36,222 nucleotides of DNA. Origin: a bacterium (GTDB lineage Bacteria; Verrucomicrobiota; Kiritimatiellia; RFP12; UBA1067). Every line of letters begins with the position of its first letter. The stretch's first letter is position 1. The notes beneath the pieces were generated by a model. It had not been told where the DNA came from and did not search any database. It saw nothing but the letters and a program-made list of their open reading frames with translations. Positions 34,442 to 36,222 of this stretch are shown piece by piece. Location of the stretch: positions 1 to 36,222 of the forward strand of contig JANYBJ010000030.1 in the NCBI GenBank assembly GCA_025360845.1, in the 5' to 3' direction. The translations under genes were made by a program, and so were the position numbers.

Positions 34442-36222
34442 ATGTCAACGCCCGCGCTGCTGGTCAAAATGCAATGCCCCGAGTTCGCGACGCTGCCCGC
34501 CGAGGAGCGGGCCAACGTGGTGGTCTGGGAGGATGTGATGATGCAGATCGACACGGCGCGGAACAAGTCCGCCGTGTGCCGCGAGTGGGCCGTGCGCAAC
34601 GGCCACCGCCGCGGCTGGAGCCCGGAGAGGATCTGGGCGAAGTATCACGGCTGGGTGGCCAGCGGTCGGGCGTGGACGTTTCTTGTCAACTGGGCGAAGG
34701 TTCCGCGCACCCCGAGCGGGGACCGCAAGGGATTCGCGGAGGCGTTCAAGCGCTACTGCGAAGAGAACCAGCGGGCCAGCAAGCCCGCGTGGCGGGCCAT
34801 GCTGCGCGACCTGCGCCGGGGGGTTACGATCCCCGGCGTGGGCTCGTGGCGCGACGTGTGGGCCAAGCAGTACCCCGGCGAGCGCCTTCCGGAGCGCTGC
34901 CCGTCCGACTGGACGCCAACCGGGTGGCTTTACAGCAACGCGATCCGCAAGTTCAAGAGTACGAAGTTTGAGCTGGTGACGATGCGCAAGGGCGCGACGG
35001 CGGCGCGGATGATGGCCCCGGCGGTCTACACGACGCGCGTCGGTCTGCTGCCCGGAATGATCTACGAGTTCGACGACGTGTGGCACGACCTTAAGATCGC
35101 GGTGCCGGGCATCAACCGCAAGCTGCTGCGAGCGCTGGAGTTCGCCTGCGTCGATGTGGCGACAACAAACAAGATCAGTTGGGGGATTAAGCCGCAGATC
35201 CTGCGCGAGGACGGCACTCGCGAGGGGCTCGGCAAGGCGCTTTTCAAGGCGACGATAGCGGATGTGCTTTGCAACAAGGGGTGGCATCCGGGCGGATGCC
35301 AGTTCGTGATTGAGCTGGGGACGGCCAGCCTGACTCCGGAGGAACAGGACATGATCACGCGGCTTACGGACGGGGCCGTGACGTTCAGGGAACCGAAGGT
35401 GCTGGGCCAACAGGTGCTCAAGGGCATGTTCCGTCCGCAGGGCAAGGGCAACTTCAAAGCCAAGGCGCTGATCGAAGGCAGCCACCGCCTGATCCATTAC
35501 GAGGGCGCGAACCTCCCGGCGCAGACGGGAGCGCTCAGCCGCGTCGACGAGCCCGAACAGATGTACGGCCTCGACAAGTACGCGGAGCACGTTCTCAAGG
35601 TATGGGAGCGCGTGCCGCAGGATCAGCGCGATCTGCTGTGGTACGGCGGGGCGATGACCTTCACGGCGTACCGCAGGATGGTTGCGGATCTGTACGAGAT
35701 CATCTACGACCGCCGCGAGCACGACATTGAGGGTTGGGAACAGAATGAGTGGATGACTCAGGAGTGGTCGATTGACGGGCGCGGCGACTGGCGGGCGGCG
35801 GGCGACATCCGCACCCTTCCGGAAGCCATGCGGGAGGTCGGCAAGATCGCGCTGATGACGCCCGGCCTCTACCGCCTTCGCCGCATGAGCCCGCTGGAGG
35901 TGTGGCAGCAGCACTCTTCCAACCTTGTGCGGCTGCCGCATTGGGCCATCTGCGACTTCTTGGGGGACGCGTGCTACCGCAAGGTGCGCGTCGGGAACAA
36001 CGGGCTCATCGAGTTTCAGGATCGCGATATGACGGGATCGGCAATGAAGTTGCGCTACGTCGGTCTGGTAGAGCAACCGGACGGCACCGGCTGCCGCCTC
36101 GCTCCGGGATCGGAATACGGCCTCTACGTGCTTCCCCACGACATGACCAAGGCCGTGATCGTCGAGGCCAAGACGCGGGCCGTGCTCGGTATCGCCCCGG
36201 CGTGGTCGGCGGTCGACCCCCG
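34442..36222 (+). CDS. MuA-like DDE transposase (partial, runs off the window)
   Basis: The frame from ATG 34442 stays open for 593 codons to the edge and is absent from the track because it has no stop here. GGAGG precedes the ATG. Residues ~60-200 are a basic DNA-binding region. The catalytic core follows: Asp211/212 in YEFDDVWHD, an acidic residue in FVIELGTAS (Glu291), and Glu345 in KAKALIEGSHRLIH. Spacings of about 80 and 54 residues compare with MuA's 67 and 56. The rest (~480-593) is the C-terminal beta-barrel. The second acidic residue is Glu, where MuA has Asp. The minus-strand 564-residue ORF over it is a shadow. Confidence 0.72.
   Translation, partial: MSTPALLVKMQCPEFATLPAEERANVVVWEDVMMQIDTARNKSAVCREWAVRNGHRRGWSPERIWAKYHGWVASGRAWTFLVNWAKVPRTPSGDRKGFAEAFKRYCEENQRASKPAWRAMLRDLRRGVTIPGVGSWRDVWAKQYPGERLPERCPSDWTPTGWLYSNAIRKFKSTKFELVTMRKGATAARMMAPAVYTTRVGLLPGMIYEFDDVWHDLKIAVPGINRKLLRALEFACVDVATTNKISWGIKPQILREDGTREGLGKALFKATIADVLCNKGWHPGGCQFVIELGTASLTPEEQDMITRLTDGAVTFREPKVLGQQVLKGMFRPQGKGNFKAKALIEGSHRLIHYEGANLPAQTGALSRVDEPEQMYGLDKYAEHVLKVWERVPQDQRDLLWYGGAMTFTAYRRMVADLYEIIYDRREHDIEGWEQNEWMTQEWSIDGRGDWRAAGDIRTLPEAMREVGKIALMTPGLYRLRRMSPLEVWQQHSSNLVRLPHWAICDFLGDACYRKVRVGNNGLIEFQDRDMTGSAMKLRYVGLVEQPDGTGCRLAPGSEYGLYVLPHDMTKAVIVEAKTRAVLGIAPAWSAVDP

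Larger units (their letters stand above)
6583..36222. mobile_element. Mu-like transposable prophage (one end and most of the genome; runs off the right edge)
   Basis: The block carries a MuA-like DDE transposase, Gam, an XRE repressor with divergent early and late transcription, terminase, DUF935 portal, Mu I/Z-type protease-scaffold, capsid, gpG-like and tail genes. It truncates a host gene at its left border. Late genes face the left end and early genes face the right, so the transposase gene is towards the end outside the window. This differs from Mu itself, where the repressor sits beside one end. No sheath or baseplate wedge set for a contractile tail was recognised. Confidence 0.88.

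Noticed and set aside
34445-36139. Minus-strand ORF (564 aa) over the right end
   Set aside because: It is the shadow of the + strand transposase frame, which carries motifs, a ribosome binding site and coupling to the previous gene.

Overview
The window is high-GC bacterial DNA. It holds a short chromosomal segment (about 1-6580) and one end plus most of the body of a Mu-like transposable prophage (about 6583 to the right edge, where it runs off). No rRNA, tRNA or CRISPR array was seen. The host genes suggest the PVC group (Kiritimatiellota, Lentisphaerota or Planctomycetes relatives): an HzsA-like di-haem protein with NPCBM and TolB-like regions, a surface lipoprotein joining a metallophosphoesterase to a GH43 glycosidase, a fucose mutarotase, and a snap-back element built from ACAGGAT units. 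This placement is inference from gene content, not a measured phylogeny.

Host part. On the + strand, fucU is followed by the HzsA-like gene and the two look co-transcribed. Convergent to them on the - strand are fabH and the metallophosphoesterase-GH43 gene. Upstream of fabH lies the last ~45 codons of a ThiF/TcdA-like gene, cut off by the prophage end.

Prophage part. The end at ~6583 carries two direct copies of GTTTGACACAMAG exactly 21 bp apart, which are probable transposase-binding sites, followed by a G-run-rich stretch. From about 28.4 kb the late genes run leftward: small membrane or accessory genes, a DUF2730-like protein, terminase small and large subunits, DUF935 portal, Mu I-like protease with an in-frame internal start for a scaffold (I/Z arrangement), decoration protein, major capsid, DUF1320-like adaptor, tail terminator and tail tube candidates, a block of five exported or membrane proteins, MuF-like and gpG-like proteins, a short tape measure and tail-tip proteins. 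No contractile sheath was recognised, so a siphovirus-like tail is likely. Rightward from the control region (XRE repressor, divergent small HTH gene, operator inside a promoter spacer) the early genes include many small ORFs with Cys-pair motifs, a PAPS-reductase-like PP-loop protein with an internal duplication, an HTH protein, Gam, a DUF3102-like protein and a MuA-like DDE transposase that is open at the window edge and missing from the supplied ORF track.

The least ordinary features are non-coding. A family of twelve 25-nt hairpins (11-bp stem, 3-nt loop) sits at gene borders between 25.4 and 27.5 kb. Their stems vary but usually stay paired, and the same stem version occurs on both sides of one gene in two cases (an Acb2/Tad1-like gene and a small secreted Cys-rich peptide gene). 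This looks like exchangeable accessory cassettes. A second family of GC hairpins sits between genes of the late operon. Two copies of a 15-bp operator, one inside the repressor gene, give a concrete model for the lysogeny switch. I recognised no endolysin in the window.
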